From Stigmatella erecta (GTDB taxonomy: Bacteria; Myxococcota; Myxococcia; Myxococcales; Myxococcaceae), in NCBI RefSeq assembly GCF_900111745.1, contig NZ_FOIJ01000003.1:558001-622000 (forward strand): DNA of 64,000 bases. The letters are read 5' to 3'. A model generated the notes under the pieces. That model saw nothing but the letters and a program-made list of their open reading frames with translations. It ran no database searches and was not told the DNA's origin. Of this stretch, positions 45,312 through 55,558 are shown one piece after another (the stretch's first letter is position 1; each line of letters begins with the position of its first letter). The translations under genes were made by a program, and so were the position numbers.

Positions 45312-47577
45312 GTGGTTGGCCCCCCTGAGGCTCGGCACCAGCCGGTAGCTCCAGTATGAAGGAGGCTCCTTGTCCAGGTCCATTGCTATGGACCCGCAGG
45401 GAGCCGCCCAGCTCCTGAGCCGCCAGGGCACTGGAGTGCAGCCCGAAGCCGTGCCCCTCCTGGCGGGTGGTGAAGCCGTGCTGGAAGATGCGGGTGAGCA
45501 GCTCCGGCGCGATGCCCACACCGTTGTCCTTCACCTCGATGTGAACCTGCCCCCCGGGCAGCTGCTGTTCGATTCGCACGATCAACCGCCGCTCCTCCTC
45601 CGGCACCGCGTCCAGCGCATACTTGGCGTTGCTGATCAGGTTGACGAGGATCAACAGCACCTTGTGCTTCTCGGTCAGCACCGAGGGAATGTCCGAGAGG
45701 ATGCGCTCCACCTTGACCCGGTGCCGGCCGAGCGCGGCCTGGTTGATGCGCAGCGCGTCATCCACCAGCGCCCGGAGATCCACCTGCTCGTTCAGGTGGT
45801 GGGAGGTCCGCGCGTAGCGCTGCTGCAGGTTGACGATGGCGCCGATGTGCTCGGTGTGCCGGGTGACGTCGTTGAGGAGCAGCTGAATCTCCTTGCGCTC
45901 GCTCTGCAGGTTCTTGCCCAGCTGGATCAGGAAGGGCAGCGCCGTCTGCCCGCGCCGGTCGCCCCGGATGAAGGCGGAGAGGTCCGCCTGGTGCTCCTCC
46001 AGCAGGGCCGCCACCCGCTCCACGTTGTCGAGCTTCAGCCCCGTGAGCCGCTCCTTGGCCAGCATGACCGAGATGAGGACGCTGCTCAGCACGTTGCCCA
46101 CGTTGTGCAGGACGTTGGTGGCGATCTCGGCCCGGCCCACCTGCAGCGCGGTCTCCACCAGCTTGCGGTGCGCCTCCTTGAGCTCCCGCGTGCGCTCCTC
46201 CACCCGCTGCTCCAGCCCCTCGTTGGCCTGCCGGAGCGCCTCCTCGCGGCGTTGAATCTCCCCGGCCATCTGGTGGAAGGCGCGCGCCAGCTGCCCCAGT
46301 TCATCCTCGCGCCAGATGTCCAGCGTGACATCGAAGTCACCCTGCTCCAGCTTGCGCGAGGCCTGGGTAAAGGTGAGCAGTGGCCGGGTGATTTGCAGCC
46401 GCAAGACCCAGGACATGATGCCCAGCTCGAGCAGCAGCGACACCAGGCCAAACAGCAGAACGTAGCGGGAGGCCTCGATGGCGGCCGAGGCCACGATGTG
46501 CTCGGGCAGCACCGTGACGAACGTCCACCCCGGGCCCCTCAACCGCTCCATGGCGATGTACTCGCCGAACTCCGGCAGCTCCAGCACGCGCTGGCCGGGC
46601 TGCCGGGACTTCACCCGCTCGAAGATGCCGCTCAGGTGGGCCCGCTGCGCGGGGGTGCCCTCCTTGGCGGCCACCCCCTCGGGCATGCCCAGGACGGCCG
46701 GGATGGTGTAGGGCCCCATGCCGCTCTCCATCTTCACGGTGGGGTGGGCGATGAGCTGGCCATCGTCCCGGACGAGGAAGTTGTAGGCCCCGGGCAGGTG
46801 GTCATCGATGGTCCGGTGCATCAGCTCATCGAGCAGCACGTCGTGGGTGAGGGTCGCGGCATGCTGCCCATCCACGTCCAGCGGCGTGGCGAGGGTCACC
46901 ATCCAGGTCTTGCTGGTCGTGTCCTCGAAGATGCCCGTCCATACCGGCACCCGCTGGGGGTTGTTCTCCGGCAGGGAGAGCGTCAGATACTCCATGGGGA
47001 GAAACGAGAAGGAGGCCTCGACGTCCTGGAACCACGTGGCCCCTTCGGGCCAGTAGCCCACCAGCACGCCCTCGGGCAGGAGGACGCCGGTGTTGGTGAA
47101 CCGGACCTCGAAGGCGGGCCCGTACTGGGACACCACCTCGTAGGCGGCGAGGATCCGGCGGCGCACGCTGTCGGTGAGCGTCACGTCCCGGGGGACGATG
47201 ACCCCGGGCACCTTCGTGCCGTCGAACCCCTGGGGAATGTTGCGGGTGCTTCCATCCGGCAGCCGCACGAACAGGCTGTCGAAGCGGGGAGCGGGATCCT
47301 GCGTGTTCCAGAAGCGGATCCGCTCCTCCAGGGCCTTCTTGAGAACCGCGTGGTTGTCCTGCGCCAGCAGGAAGATGGCCTGCTCGCGCTGGCTGCGCTC
47401 GTGCACGCTCTGCTCCATCTGCAACAGGGCTTCCTTGCGGAAGGAGTTGAAGATGTGCAGGTAGCTGAAGAGCGTGGACAGGGCGATGATGACCGCGATG
47501 CGCACGCCCATGCGGATGAGCGTCGAGCGAGCCAGGGAGGTGCGTTCAGGAAGAACTAAGCCGCGCGGGATGGCCAT
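45304..47577 (-). CDS. Membrane sensor histidine kinase (dCache-HAMP-coiled-coil-HATPase)
   Basis: This 757-residue protein has a first membrane helix near residues 24-44 (VRIAVIIALSTLFSYLHIF), a large periplasmic sensing region (about 45-365) of double-Cache type, and a second helix (YVLLFGLVSLLLELGIMSWVL). A HAMP segment follows (RPLLTFTQASRKLEQGDFDV), then a coiled coil (ERTRELKEAHRKLVETALQVG). The phospho-acceptor region ATNVLHNVGNVLSSV puts His in an atypical HxxGN context. The ATP-binding domain has N-box NLISNAKYALD, G1 DNGVGIAP and G2 GHGFGLHSS. It probably detects a small extracellular ligand and phosphorylates the receiver encoded next. Confidence 0.9.
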   Translation of the reverse strand: MAIPRGLVLPERTSLARSTLIRMGVRIAVIIALSTLFSYLHIFNSFRKEALLQMEQSVHERSQREQAIFLLAQDNHAVLKKALEERIRFWNTQDPAPRFDSLFVRLPDGSTRNIPQGFDGTKVPGVIVPRDVTLTDSVRRRILAAYEVVSQYGPAFEVRFTNTGVLLPEGVLVGYWPEGATWFQDVEASFSFLPMEYLTLSLPENNPQRVPVWTGIFEDTTSKTWMVTLATPLDVDGQHAATLTHDVLLDELMHRTIDDHLPGAYNFLVRDDGQLIAHPTVKMESGMGPYTIPAVLGMPEGVAAKEGTPAQRAHLSGIFERVKSRQPGQRVLELPEFGEYIAMERLRGPGWTFVTVLPEHIVASAAIEASRYVLLFGLVSLLLELGIMSWVLRLQITRPLLTFTQASRKLEQGDFDVTLDIWREDELGQLARAFHQMAGEIQRREEALRQANEGLEQRVEERTRELKEAHRKLVETALQVGRAEIATNVLHNVGNVLSSVLISVMLAKERLTGLKLDNVERVAALLEEHQADLSAFIRGDRRGQTALPFLIQLGKNLQSERKEIQLLLNDVTRHTEHIGAIVNLQQRYARTSHHLNEQVDLRALVDDALRINQAALGRHRVKVERILSDIPSVLTEKHKVLLILVNLISNAKYALDAVPEEERRLIVRIEQQLPGGQVHIEVKDNGVGIAPELLTRIFQHGFTTRQEGHGFGLHSSALAAQELGGSLRVHSNGPGQGASFILELPAGAEPQGGQPHA

Positions 47578-47597
47578 AGTGTAGCGGGAGAGCCCTC

Positions 47598-50387
47598 TCA
47601 GGGGTGGCTGTGCGGATCCGCGGGGTTGCTCCCCGCCATCCGCTCATCCCCGTCCCAGAACCCATCGAGATCGCGATCAATGCCGATGCGGATGCCCGAG
47701 CCCGGGGGCGTGCACGTGTAGGTCATGAACCCGCCTCCGGCGGCGGTGAGCCAGCGCAGGGCCTCGCTGGACACCGGAGGCAGGGCCGCCCGGTCGCCCT
47801 GGAACAGACCGTCACCCTGGTAGACGAAGCCCACCTCGAGCTGCGCCACGCGCCCCTGGGCCACCAGGTCGCACTCCCCCACGTCCGCACGCTCCCGGAA
47901 GAGCTGGAGGCGGGGGGCCACCGTGGCGGTGTTGAGCGCCGTGTGCGTCACCTGCTGGCCCACGATGGGCGCCAGGTTGCTGTCGAAGGCCAGCATGTAC
48001 TGCTCCATGTTGCGCTTCGCGGTCCGGCCCTCGGGCGAGTCCGGAATCCCCACGGGGTTCTCGGGAATCACGTCGAAGCCGCTGTTGAAGCGGAACATGT
48101 CGGGGATGGCCCCGTCGCTGTTGAAACCGAAGCCTCGCACCTGGTCACCCAGGAATGGATCCGGCGGTTGCAGGCCGAAGGCAAAACCCGCGCCGAACAT
48201 TCCTACCTTTTGATACATGTTACGCAGGTGGGGAACCTTGGGGAAGAGCGGTTCGGCGTCGAAGGACGAGCGGCCATCCGTCCCGAAGAAGCCCTTGAAG
48301 GGCCCCTCCCCGGGGTTGGCGTTGGGATCGATGCGGTGGCAGGCCTCGCACGAGCCATGGAAAAAGCTCGTGGTGTTGACGAAGAAGTCGCGCCCCGCCT
48401 GCTGCGCCGGGGTGAGCGAGTTGTCGAGGTTGCGCACCGGGTTGGGCGGGTAGGTGACCTGGAGGATGAAGTTGGAGAACTGCTGCATCTGCGCGGGGGT
48501 GAGCTGCGCGGAGCGCCCCAGCAGGTCCACGAAGGCGGGGTTGAACTGCCGGAAGGCCTCGGCCTCGTCGAAGGCGCCCTGGTTCGGCTGGACGCTCGGC
48601 GCGGTGTAGGCGCCCGTCCGGTCCCCGCGCCAGTGCATGGGGCCGTGGTTGGCCATGCCGCGCAGGCTCTGGGTGGCCAGGGGCCCCTTGAGCGGATGGA
48701 AGTCCGTGTTCTGGCCGAACGTCGGATCCGGTCCGAACTCCGGCAGCACCGGGACGACGGGGTTGGCGTTCGCCCTCACCCCGCCATCCGGGTTGCCGAG
48801 ATCCCAGGAGAGGCTGTCGAAGTCCCCGAAGATGTGACAGCTCGCGCAGGAGGAGTCGCCGTGGCTGGAGCTGTTGCGCGCGTCGTACAGGAAGACCCGG
48901 CCCTTCACCACGCTCGGCGGCTCGGGGGTATACATGGGCAGGTGGGCCAGCTCCTGCTTCGTGGCCGTGTTGACGATGGAGATGGCGTTGTCGAAGCGCG
49001 TGAGGACGTACATGCGCTGGGCCCGCTCATCCAGCACCATGCCGGTGGGCCCGCCCCCGCTGAGGGCAATCTGGTTGGCGGCGCTGGGCACGAAGGTATT
49101 GGCCTCGAGCGCGGCGGCCGGGAAGACGCCAACCTTCGAGGAGCCGAACGCGGCCACGTAGAGCGTGGCGCCATTGGCCGTCACCGCCATGCCCAGCGGC
49201 TGCGCGAGGCTCCGCTCACTCTCCGCGTTGGGCAGCGGGGCACAGCAGACGCCATAGTCGATGTGCTTGTTGAGGTGGCGCGGCATGACGCCCGTGGGGC
49301 TTAGCACGGTGATGCGGCTCTCGTGCAGGTGCCCCTGGAGGCTGGGCCGCGTGGGCGTGGCCCGCCCCTCGAAGCGCAGGTCATTCCGGGCCTCGGTGTT
49401 GCTGACGTAGACCTTGCCGCTCACCGGGTTGACGGCCATGTTGAACAGGATGGTGCCCACCCCGGTGAAGAAGCCCGCGGAGCCCGGGAGCTGCCGGGGC
49501 GGCGTCGCGAGCGCATCCAGGACGAACACGTCCTTGTCCGGCAGGGAGAAGCGCATCTTGTCCGTCCACGGGCGATGGAGGGCATCGAACCAGTTCTGGC
49601 CATCGAACCGGACCAGGACGCTGACCTCGGTGCCCTGCACGCCGTTGGCGAAGTTGGGGGCAGGCACGCCGCCCACCGCCTGGCCCCCGTTGGGGACCAG
49701 GGATTCGTGCACCACGGAGGACCGGTTGCCGGAGTGGAACGCCGCCGCGTAGACGCGCGCGCCATCCGGCGTCACCGCGAGCGCGCGCGGCGTGTCGCTG
49801 AAGAGGCTCACGAGGGTGAGCGGCGTGCCCCCCAGCGAGGTGCCCAGGTTGTTGGCGTCGAAGACCCACACATCCGCGCGGCCAATTCCGGGCGTGGTGA
49901 ACCGCGGATCAAACGGGACGTTCTGCCCCCGGTGCGCCGCCGTGATGAAGGCCCGGCTCTTTCCCGGGCCCGCGAAGACAATGTCCCGCGGCTCATCCCC
50001 CACGAGCAGGGTGCGCACCACGGTGCCGCTCCGGCCATCGGCCCCCAGCCGCACGACGCTGAGGCTGTCCGACAGGTGGTTGACGACCCAGACCTCCTCG
50101 TTGCTCCGCGCCGCGACCGCCACGGGCTCGAGCCCCACGGGCACCGAGGTGAGGTGGGTGAGCCCCTGGGGCTTCACCTGGAACACCTCCAGGCGGTTGT
50201 CCGGGGTGTTGACCGCGAAGAGGAGCCGCCCATTCGGCGAGAGCGCGAGGGGCCGGACCTGACCGCTCTCGAAGAGCGTATACGGCGCGGCGTCCGCCCC
50301 CTGGGCCCACCCCATCCATGCGACACAAAACAAAGCGAGAATCCCTCTCGGAATCCTCCGGAAACACATCCTGCATCCGGTTGTCAT
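47598..50387 (-). CDS. Secreted propeller protein with two c-type haem motifs (cytochrome-peroxidase-like)
   Basis: This 929-residue protein has a signal peptide (GILALFCVAWMGWAQGADA). Residues about 40-500 are YncE-like propeller blades (PLALSPNGRLLFAVNTPDNRLEVFQV, DTPRALAVTPDGARVYAAAF, GMAVTANGATLYVAAFGSSKVGVF). Residues 520-850 carry two CxxCH haem motifs, CASCH and CEACH, with nearby sequence like di-haem peroxidase/MauG relatives (GPLATQSLRGMANHGPMHWRGD; VPHLRNMYQKVGMFG). The tail has a Ca-type DRDLDGFWDGDE motif. It is probably a periplasmic or secreted oxidoreductase. A perfect 17-bp palindrome lies 33 bases upstream. The substrate is unknown. Confidence 0.85.
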   Translation of the reverse strand: MTTGCRMCFRRIPRGILALFCVAWMGWAQGADAAPYTLFESGQVRPLALSPNGRLLFAVNTPDNRLEVFQVKPQGLTHLTSVPVGLEPVAVAARSNEEVWVVNHLSDSLSVVRLGADGRSGTVVRTLLVGDEPRDIVFAGPGKSRAFITAAHRGQNVPFDPRFTTPGIGRADVWVFDANNLGTSLGGTPLTLVSLFSDTPRALAVTPDGARVYAAAFHSGNRSSVVHESLVPNGGQAVGGVPAPNFANGVQGTEVSVLVRFDGQNWFDALHRPWTDKMRFSLPDKDVFVLDALATPPRQLPGSAGFFTGVGTILFNMAVNPVSGKVYVSNTEARNDLRFEGRATPTRPSLQGHLHESRITVLSPTGVMPRHLNKHIDYGVCCAPLPNAESERSLAQPLGMAVTANGATLYVAAFGSSKVGVFPAAALEANTFVPSAANQIALSGGGPTGMVLDERAQRMYVLTRFDNAISIVNTATKQELAHLPMYTPEPPSVVKGRVFLYDARNSSSHGDSSCASCHIFGDFDSLSWDLGNPDGGVRANANPVVPVLPEFGPDPTFGQNTDFHPLKGPLATQSLRGMANHGPMHWRGDRTGAYTAPSVQPNQGAFDEAEAFRQFNPAFVDLLGRSAQLTPAQMQQFSNFILQVTYPPNPVRNLDNSLTPAQQAGRDFFVNTTSFFHGSCEACHRIDPNANPGEGPFKGFFGTDGRSSFDAEPLFPKVPHLRNMYQKVGMFGAGFAFGLQPPDPFLGDQVRGFGFNSDGAIPDMFRFNSGFDVIPENPVGIPDSPEGRTAKRNMEQYMLAFDSNLAPIVGQQVTHTALNTATVAPRLQLFRERADVGECDLVAQGRVAQLEVGFVYQGDGLFQGDRAALPPVSSEALRWLTAAGGGFMTYTCTPPGSGIRIGIDRDLDGFWDGDERMAGSNPADPHSHP

Positions 50388-50419
50388 GAGCCCCTCCCCG
50401 TGAGGAGGCCATCCATACC

Positions 50420-50436
50420 ATGAAACACTGTTTCAT
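50420..50436. promoter_or_regulatory. Perfect 17-bp palindrome ATGAAACA-C-TGTTTCAT, likely repressor operator
   Basis: Eight-base arms are perfectly complementary around one base, as in TetR-family operators. It lies 33 bases upstream of the haem-protein ATG on the minus strand, where a bound repressor would cover the promoter. No TetR gene is in the window. Confidence 0.6.
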
Positions 50437-50535
50437 CACGATGGCGCCCCCCCGGAGACAGGCACCCGCGCGGGTCCGGCAGGGGCCCCTCCCCCCCGAG
50501 GGCATGACGCGATTGGCCAGACATGGTTTTATCAG

Positions 50536-50549
50536 ACAGGATTTCCTGT
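50536..50549. promoter_or_regulatory. Inverted repeat ACAGGA-TT-TCCTGT
   Basis: Perfect 6-bp arms with a 2-base centre in the intergenic region upstream of both divergent genes. It may be an operator or activator site. Confidence 0.35.
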
Positions 50550-50779
50550 ATTCATGACGTGCATGTATGGGAATGACTGGATGTCAGGGATGGAGACACG
50601 CCGGTGTCCGGGCGGCCGGGGCCCCATGGGCCACGGGCCCTGATACCCTGAACCACCCATGACTACATGGAGGGGACTACCAATTGCGGGCACTTCCTGA
50701 ATCCCGTGCCTCGCCGATTGCACGTGTCCACAGGGGGACATTCTTGATAAGACGGCGTCAGCCCTCTCCACCTCGCCGT

Positions 50780-51337
50780 ATGCCCTCCCCTTCCGACAGC
50801 CGCGACTACCGCGTCCTCTTCTTCTGCCCCGCCTCCCTCGCGCAAGCCGAGCGCATCGAGGTGCCCGTGGGCCGGCTGCTCTCCCGCATCCAGGCGCCCC
50901 CCGCGGAGCTGGCCCCGCTGGAGGAGGCGGGCACGCTGAGCGAGGCGGGCTGGAAGGTCTACATGGTGCGCTCGCTGTCCGAGCGCTCCGCGGCCCATGC
51001 CCTGGCCGCCTACGTGAGCGAGGCCACCTGCACGCTCGCGGCGGAGCTGGAGGCGGAGGTGCTCGGGCTCTACGTGGATGTCTCGGGGGACTCGGCGCGC
51101 GTGTGCCGGTGTGAGCCGGACCAGGGCCCGGAGACCTTCGCGGGCCGCCGCCACGTGGCGCTGGGCCGCACCGCGGAGTGGCTCGAGGTCGCCCCGGCCA
51201 CCCTCGCCGCGCTCTTCCAGCTGGAGGCGCCCGATGACTACGAGCCGGATGCCGAGGACCGCTTCGTCGAGGAGAAGCTCCAGCAGGCCCGGACGTTGAT
51301 GGAGCAGTACCGGCGTCACGCCAAAATCAGCACATGA
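50780..51337 (+). CDS. Hypothetical protein co-transcribed with a DTW-domain gene
   Basis: This 185-residue soluble protein (YRVLFFCPASLAQAERIEVPVGRLLSRI at the start, then APDDYEPDAEDRFVEEKLQQARTLMEQY at the end) has no known domain that I recognise. It is acidic, with a mid-protein segment VYMVRSLSERSAAHALAAYVSE. Its TGA overlaps the ATG of the DTW gene, so the two are coupled. The ATG at 50780 lacks a strong ribosome-binding site; an in-frame ATG at 50684 would add 32 residues rich in Arg and Pro. Confidence 0.6.
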   Translation: MPSPSDSRDYRVLFFCPASLAQAERIEVPVGRLLSRIQAPPAELAPLEEAGTLSEAGWKVYMVRSLSERSAAHALAAYVSEATCTLAAELEAEVLGLYVDVSGDSARVCRCEPDQGPETFAGRRHVALGRTAEWLEVAPATLAALFQLEAPDDYEPDAEDRFVEEKLQQARTLMEQYRRHAKIST

Positions 51338-51963
51338 GGTCCAGGACCCCGGAGGATCTCTCCGGCCGCTGCCCCCGGTGCTACCTGCCCACCCGGCTGT
51401 GCCTGTGCGCGGACATTCCGCGCATCGACACGCGCACCGAGTTCCTCGTCATCCGCCACAACAAGGAGAAGGAGAAGTCCACCAACACGGCGCGCATGGC
51501 GGCGCTGGCGCTGGCGCGCTGCCAGGTGCTCACCTACGGGGCGCCGGGCGCGCCGTTCGATGCGTCGGTGCTGGAGGCGCCCGGCACGTGGGTGTTGTTT
51601 CCGGACGCGCCCCCGCCGGCCCCGGAGGCCCCGCTGCCCCAGCGGCTGGTGGTGCTCGATGGGAACTGGAGCCAGGCGCGCCGCATGATGCAGCGCGTGC
51701 CCGCCCTGCGGCGGCTGCCCGGGCTGTCCCTGCCCCCGCCCCCCGCCCATACCCGCCGCCTGCGCCGGCCGCCCCACCCCGAGGGCATGTCCACGCTGGA
51801 GGCCATGGCGGGCGCGCTGGCGCTCCTGGAGGGCCCCGCGCAGGCCGGGCGGCTCTACGCGCTGCACGAGCGGATGATCGACCGGGTGCTGGAGAGCCGC
51901 GGGCGGCTCGGGCCGGATGCCCCGGGCTCAGCGGACCTTCTTGAGCTCGGAGACGAACGGTGA
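51334..51963 (+). CDS. DTW-domain protein (tRNA-uridine aminocarboxypropyltransferase)
   Basis: This 209-residue protein has an N-terminal cysteine cluster CPRCYLPTRLCLC typical of DTW/TapT proteins, LVIRHNKEKEKSTNTARMA in the SAM-binding region, and VVLDGNWSQARRMMQRVPAL, the DxxW box for which the domain is named (here DGNW). The family transfers the aminocarboxypropyl group of SAM to uridine 47 of tRNA. Its last 36 bases overlap, convergently, the 3' end of the thiol-reductase gene. The assignment to tRNA rests on family knowledge. Confidence 0.85.
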   Translation: MRSRTPEDLSGRCPRCYLPTRLCLCADIPRIDTRTEFLVIRHNKEKEKSTNTARMAALALARCQVLTYGAPGAPFDASVLEAPGTWVLFPDAPPPAPEAPLPQRLVVLDGNWSQARRMMQRVPALRRLPGLSLPPPPAHTRRLRRPPHPEGMSTLEAMAGALALLEGPAQAGRLYALHERMIDRVLESRGRLGPDAPGSADLLELGDER

Positions 51964-53337
51964 GGGCGGCAGGAAGCCGGTGACGCGGGGGGCCGCCAGG
52001 GGCTCGCCATTGGAGGCGATGAACGCCACGGTGGGCAGCCCCTCCACGCCGAAGCGCTCCATGAGCTCGTCCAGCGCATCCTCGCTGTTCGTCGCGTCGA
52101 TCTTGATGTTGAGGAAGCGCGAGGACTCCGCGATGACCTCGGACGAGGGATAGGTCTCCCGGTCCAGCTCCTTGCAGGCCGCGCACCAGTCCGCGAAGAA
52201 GTCGATCATCACCGGGCGGCCCTCGGCGCGCGCGCGGGTGAGGACCTCCTCGAAGGCGGCGGGCGAGAAGGTGGCCTCCTTGGCCGGCATCACGTGGTGC
52301 CACTGGAAGGTGGGCGCCTGGGGAGGCGCGGCCCAGCCCAGCTGGACCCACAAGGCCCCAGTGGGCGCCGCATCCAGCGCGCTCACGCGCCCCACGAGGG
52401 CCAGCACCACCAGCGTCACGCCCACGCCCTTGAGGGCGAACTGCCGGGCATCCGACTTGAAGGAGCGGTGGATGGCGCCCACGAGCACCCCCACGGCCGC
52501 GAGCGCCGCGGCGATGAAGGCACCGGGAGCACGCCCCAGCTCCTGGGCCATGCCCTTCACCGCCGAGCCCACCGCGGGAAACGCGTCCTTCACGTAGTTG
52601 AAGGCCAGCGCCACCAGGACGATGCCCAGCACGCTCTTCACCCACTCCATCCACACGCCGCCGCGCGGCAGCCGCACGGTGAAGACGCCGATGAGGAAGA
52701 AGGGCACGCCAATGCCCAGCGCGTAGATGAAGAGCAGCCCCGCCCCCAGGGTGGTGTTGGCCGTCTTGGCCACGAACGCGAGCAGGCCCGTGAGCACCGG
52801 CCCCGTGCAGGGCGCCGCCAGAAAGCCCGAGACGCTGCCCATGAGGAAAGCGCCCGCCACGCCCGCGCCGCCCACCGTGCTGAGCCGCGTCTGCACGCTG
52901 GAGGGCAGCTCCAGCTCGAAGGCCCCGAACATGGAGGTGGCCAGCGCCAGCAGGAACACCGCCAGCCCCAGCACCACCCCCGGATGGCCCAGCAAGGACC
53001 CGAAGGCCTGCCCCGTCTTGGCCGCCAGCACCCCCAGCCCGCTGAACACCACCCCCATGCCGAGGATGTACGAGGACGTCAGCAGCAGGGCCTTGCCTCG
53101 CCCCTCGGCCTTCCGGGCGCCGAAGATGGACACGGTGATGGGAATCAGGGGGTAGACGCACGGGGTGAGCGCCGTGAGGAGCCCCCCGGCGAAGACGATG
53201 GCCGCGCCCATGGCCAGGCTGCCCGTCTCCAGGAACTGGGAAGCATCCAGCCCAGCGCTGGGGCCCGTGGGCAGCAGCCACGGGATGAAGAGCACGGCGA
53301 GGCCGCACACCGCGGCGAGAATCCCGACCTTCTTCAA
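51928..53337 (-). CDS. DsbD-like thiol:disulfide interchange protein
   Basis: This 469-residue inner-membrane protein has eight or so hydrophobic segments in its first 300 residues. The two membrane cysteines are in TALTPCVYPLIPITVSIFG and LAAPCTGPVLTG, as in the DsbD/CcdA beta domain. The C-terminal thioredoxin domain has DFFADWCAACKELD with the CxxC pair. The N-terminal periplasmic alpha domain of DsbD is absent, although one helix precedes the core. It moves electrons from cytoplasmic thioredoxin to the periplasm, serving cytochrome c maturation or disulfide isomerisation. The TTG start has a textbook AGGAGG 7 bases upstream. Confidence 0.9.
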   Translation of the reverse strand: MKKVGILAAVCGLAVLFIPWLLPTGPSAGLDASQFLETGSLAMGAAIVFAGGLLTALTPCVYPLIPITVSIFGARKAEGRGKALLLTSSYILGMGVVFSGLGVLAAKTGQAFGSLLGHPGVVLGLAVFLLALATSMFGAFELELPSSVQTRLSTVGGAGVAGAFLMGSVSGFLAAPCTGPVLTGLLAFVAKTANTTLGAGLLFIYALGIGVPFFLIGVFTVRLPRGGVWMEWVKSVLGIVLVALAFNYVKDAFPAVGSAVKGMAQELGRAPGAFIAAALAAVGVLVGAIHRSFKSDARQFALKGVGVTLVVLALVGRVSALDAAPTGALWVQLGWAAPPQAPTFQWHHVMPAKEATFSPAAFEEVLTRARAEGRPVMIDFFADWCAACKELDRETYPSSEVIAESSRFLNIKIDATNSEDALDELMERFGVEGLPTVAFIASNGEPLAAPRVTGFLPPSPFVSELKKVR

Positions 53338-53540
53338 CGGACAACCTCCTGAGCCACCCGGCCCTCCTTATATATGCCAGCCCCCGGGCGGCCGTGGGGC
53401 CCGTCCACGGCTTTCCTTGGTATTTCAAGCACTTGGGGGACGGGAATGCCCCCGGGCGGCCATGAACCCCACCGATGCGGTTCCATAAGGGCGATACCGA
53501 GGGAGCAGGCCGTGGAAGGGCCCGTGAACCTTATGTTCGC

Positions 53541-53568
53541 TTGACCAGCAGGGACCCAATTTTATAAT
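53541..53568 (+). promoter_or_regulatory. Sigma-70 promoter of the isc operon
   Basis: TTGACC and a perfect TATAAT lie 16 bases apart, with a predicted start near 53575, some 97 bases before the chosen iscS ATG. Confidence 0.65.
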
Positions 53569-53584
53569 TGACCATCTTGGTCCA
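53568..53584. promoter_or_regulatory. Candidate operator TTGACCA-TCT-TGGTCCA at the isc start site
   Basis: Seven-base arms match with one mismatch around a 3-base centre, directly on the transcription start region. The same TTGACCA word also forms the -35 box at 53541. An iron-sulfur-responsive repressor (IscR-like) is the natural guess, but no iscR gene is in this cluster and the sequence is not a clear IscR consensus. Confidence 0.45.
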
Positions 53585-53671
53585 CATTGGTGAACCCGCC
53601 CGATGTCCCGCCTTGGTTTCCGGGGTGTTGGACATCCGATGCTCCGGGTGGGCACCGGAAGGTTTTTCGAG

Positions 53672-55036
<1,365 letters not shown>

Positions 55037-55138
55037 CGCCCTCCAGGACGGCCCCGGCTTCGGGAGGCGGACAAGCGCCTGCCGGGGGGGCTGTTGCCGG
55101 AACACCCGGCCGGTTAGAAACGTTTTGAAGGAGCACCC

Positions 55139-55543
55139 ATGGCCTACAGCGACAAAGTCATCGAGCACTACGAGAACCCCCGCAACGTCGGCACCCTGGA
55201 CAAGGCGGATCCGAACGTGGGCACCGGCCTGGTGGGAGCCCCCGCGTGCGGCGACGTGATGCGCCTGCAGCTGCGCATCACCGACGAGGGCGTCATCGAG
55301 GACGCCAAGTTCAAGACCTTCGGCTGCGGCTCGGCCATCGCCTCCAGCTCGCTCGTCACCGAGTGGGTGAAGGGCAAGACGGTGGACCAGGCGATGACCA
55401 TCTCCAACAAGGACGTGGCGCGCGAGCTGTCGCTGCCCCCGGTGAAGATCCACTGCTCGGTGCTGGCCGAGGACGCCATCAAGGCCGCCATCGAGGATTT
55501 CAAGAAGAAGCGCCAGGAGCGCGCCCCCCAGAAGAGCGCGTAG
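55139..55543 (+). CDS. iscU: Fe-S cluster scaffold protein IscU
   Basis: This 134-residue scaffold accepts sulfur from IscS and holds the nascent cluster. The three ligand cysteines are C37 in GAPACGDV, C63 in KTFGCGSAIASS and C106 in KIHCSVLAEDA, at exactly the E. coli positions; Asp39 is also kept. The HscA recognition motif LPPVK is at residues 99-103. GAAGGAG precedes the ATG by 5 bases. Confidence 0.97.
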   Translation: MAYSDKVIEHYENPRNVGTLDKADPNVGTGLVGAPACGDVMRLQLRITDEGVIEDAKFKTFGCGSAIASSSLVTEWVKGKTVDQAMTISNKDVARELSLPPVKIHCSVLAEDAIKAAIEDFKKKRQERAPQKSA

Positions 55544-55558
55544 GACGAGGACTTCGGC

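Larger units (their letters stand above)
50388..50779. other. Divergent intergenic region with two palindromes
   Basis: This 392-bp gap has no supported gene. It holds the two palindromic sites listed separately (50420 and 50536) and an AT-richer patch near 50525-50585 that may be a promoter for the plus-strand gene at 50780. Confidence 0.45.
53338..53671. other. Divergent promoter region between the dsbD-like gene and iscS
   Basis: This 334-bp gap holds the AGGAGG site of the dsbD-like gene, an AT element TATATA at about 53370 that could be its -10 box, and the isc promoter/operator listed separately. In-frame ATGs at 53603 and 53639 precede the chosen iscS start. Confidence 0.4.

Noticed and set aside
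45370-47559. 729-codon plus-strand frame opposite the histidine kinase
   Set aside because: Shadow of a clear sensor kinase; no domains.
53370-53376. TATATA as -10 box of the dsbD-like gene
   Set aside because: It lies at a sensible distance, but no acceptable -35 element is found 16-18 bases upstream on the minus strand, so it is not listed as a promoter.
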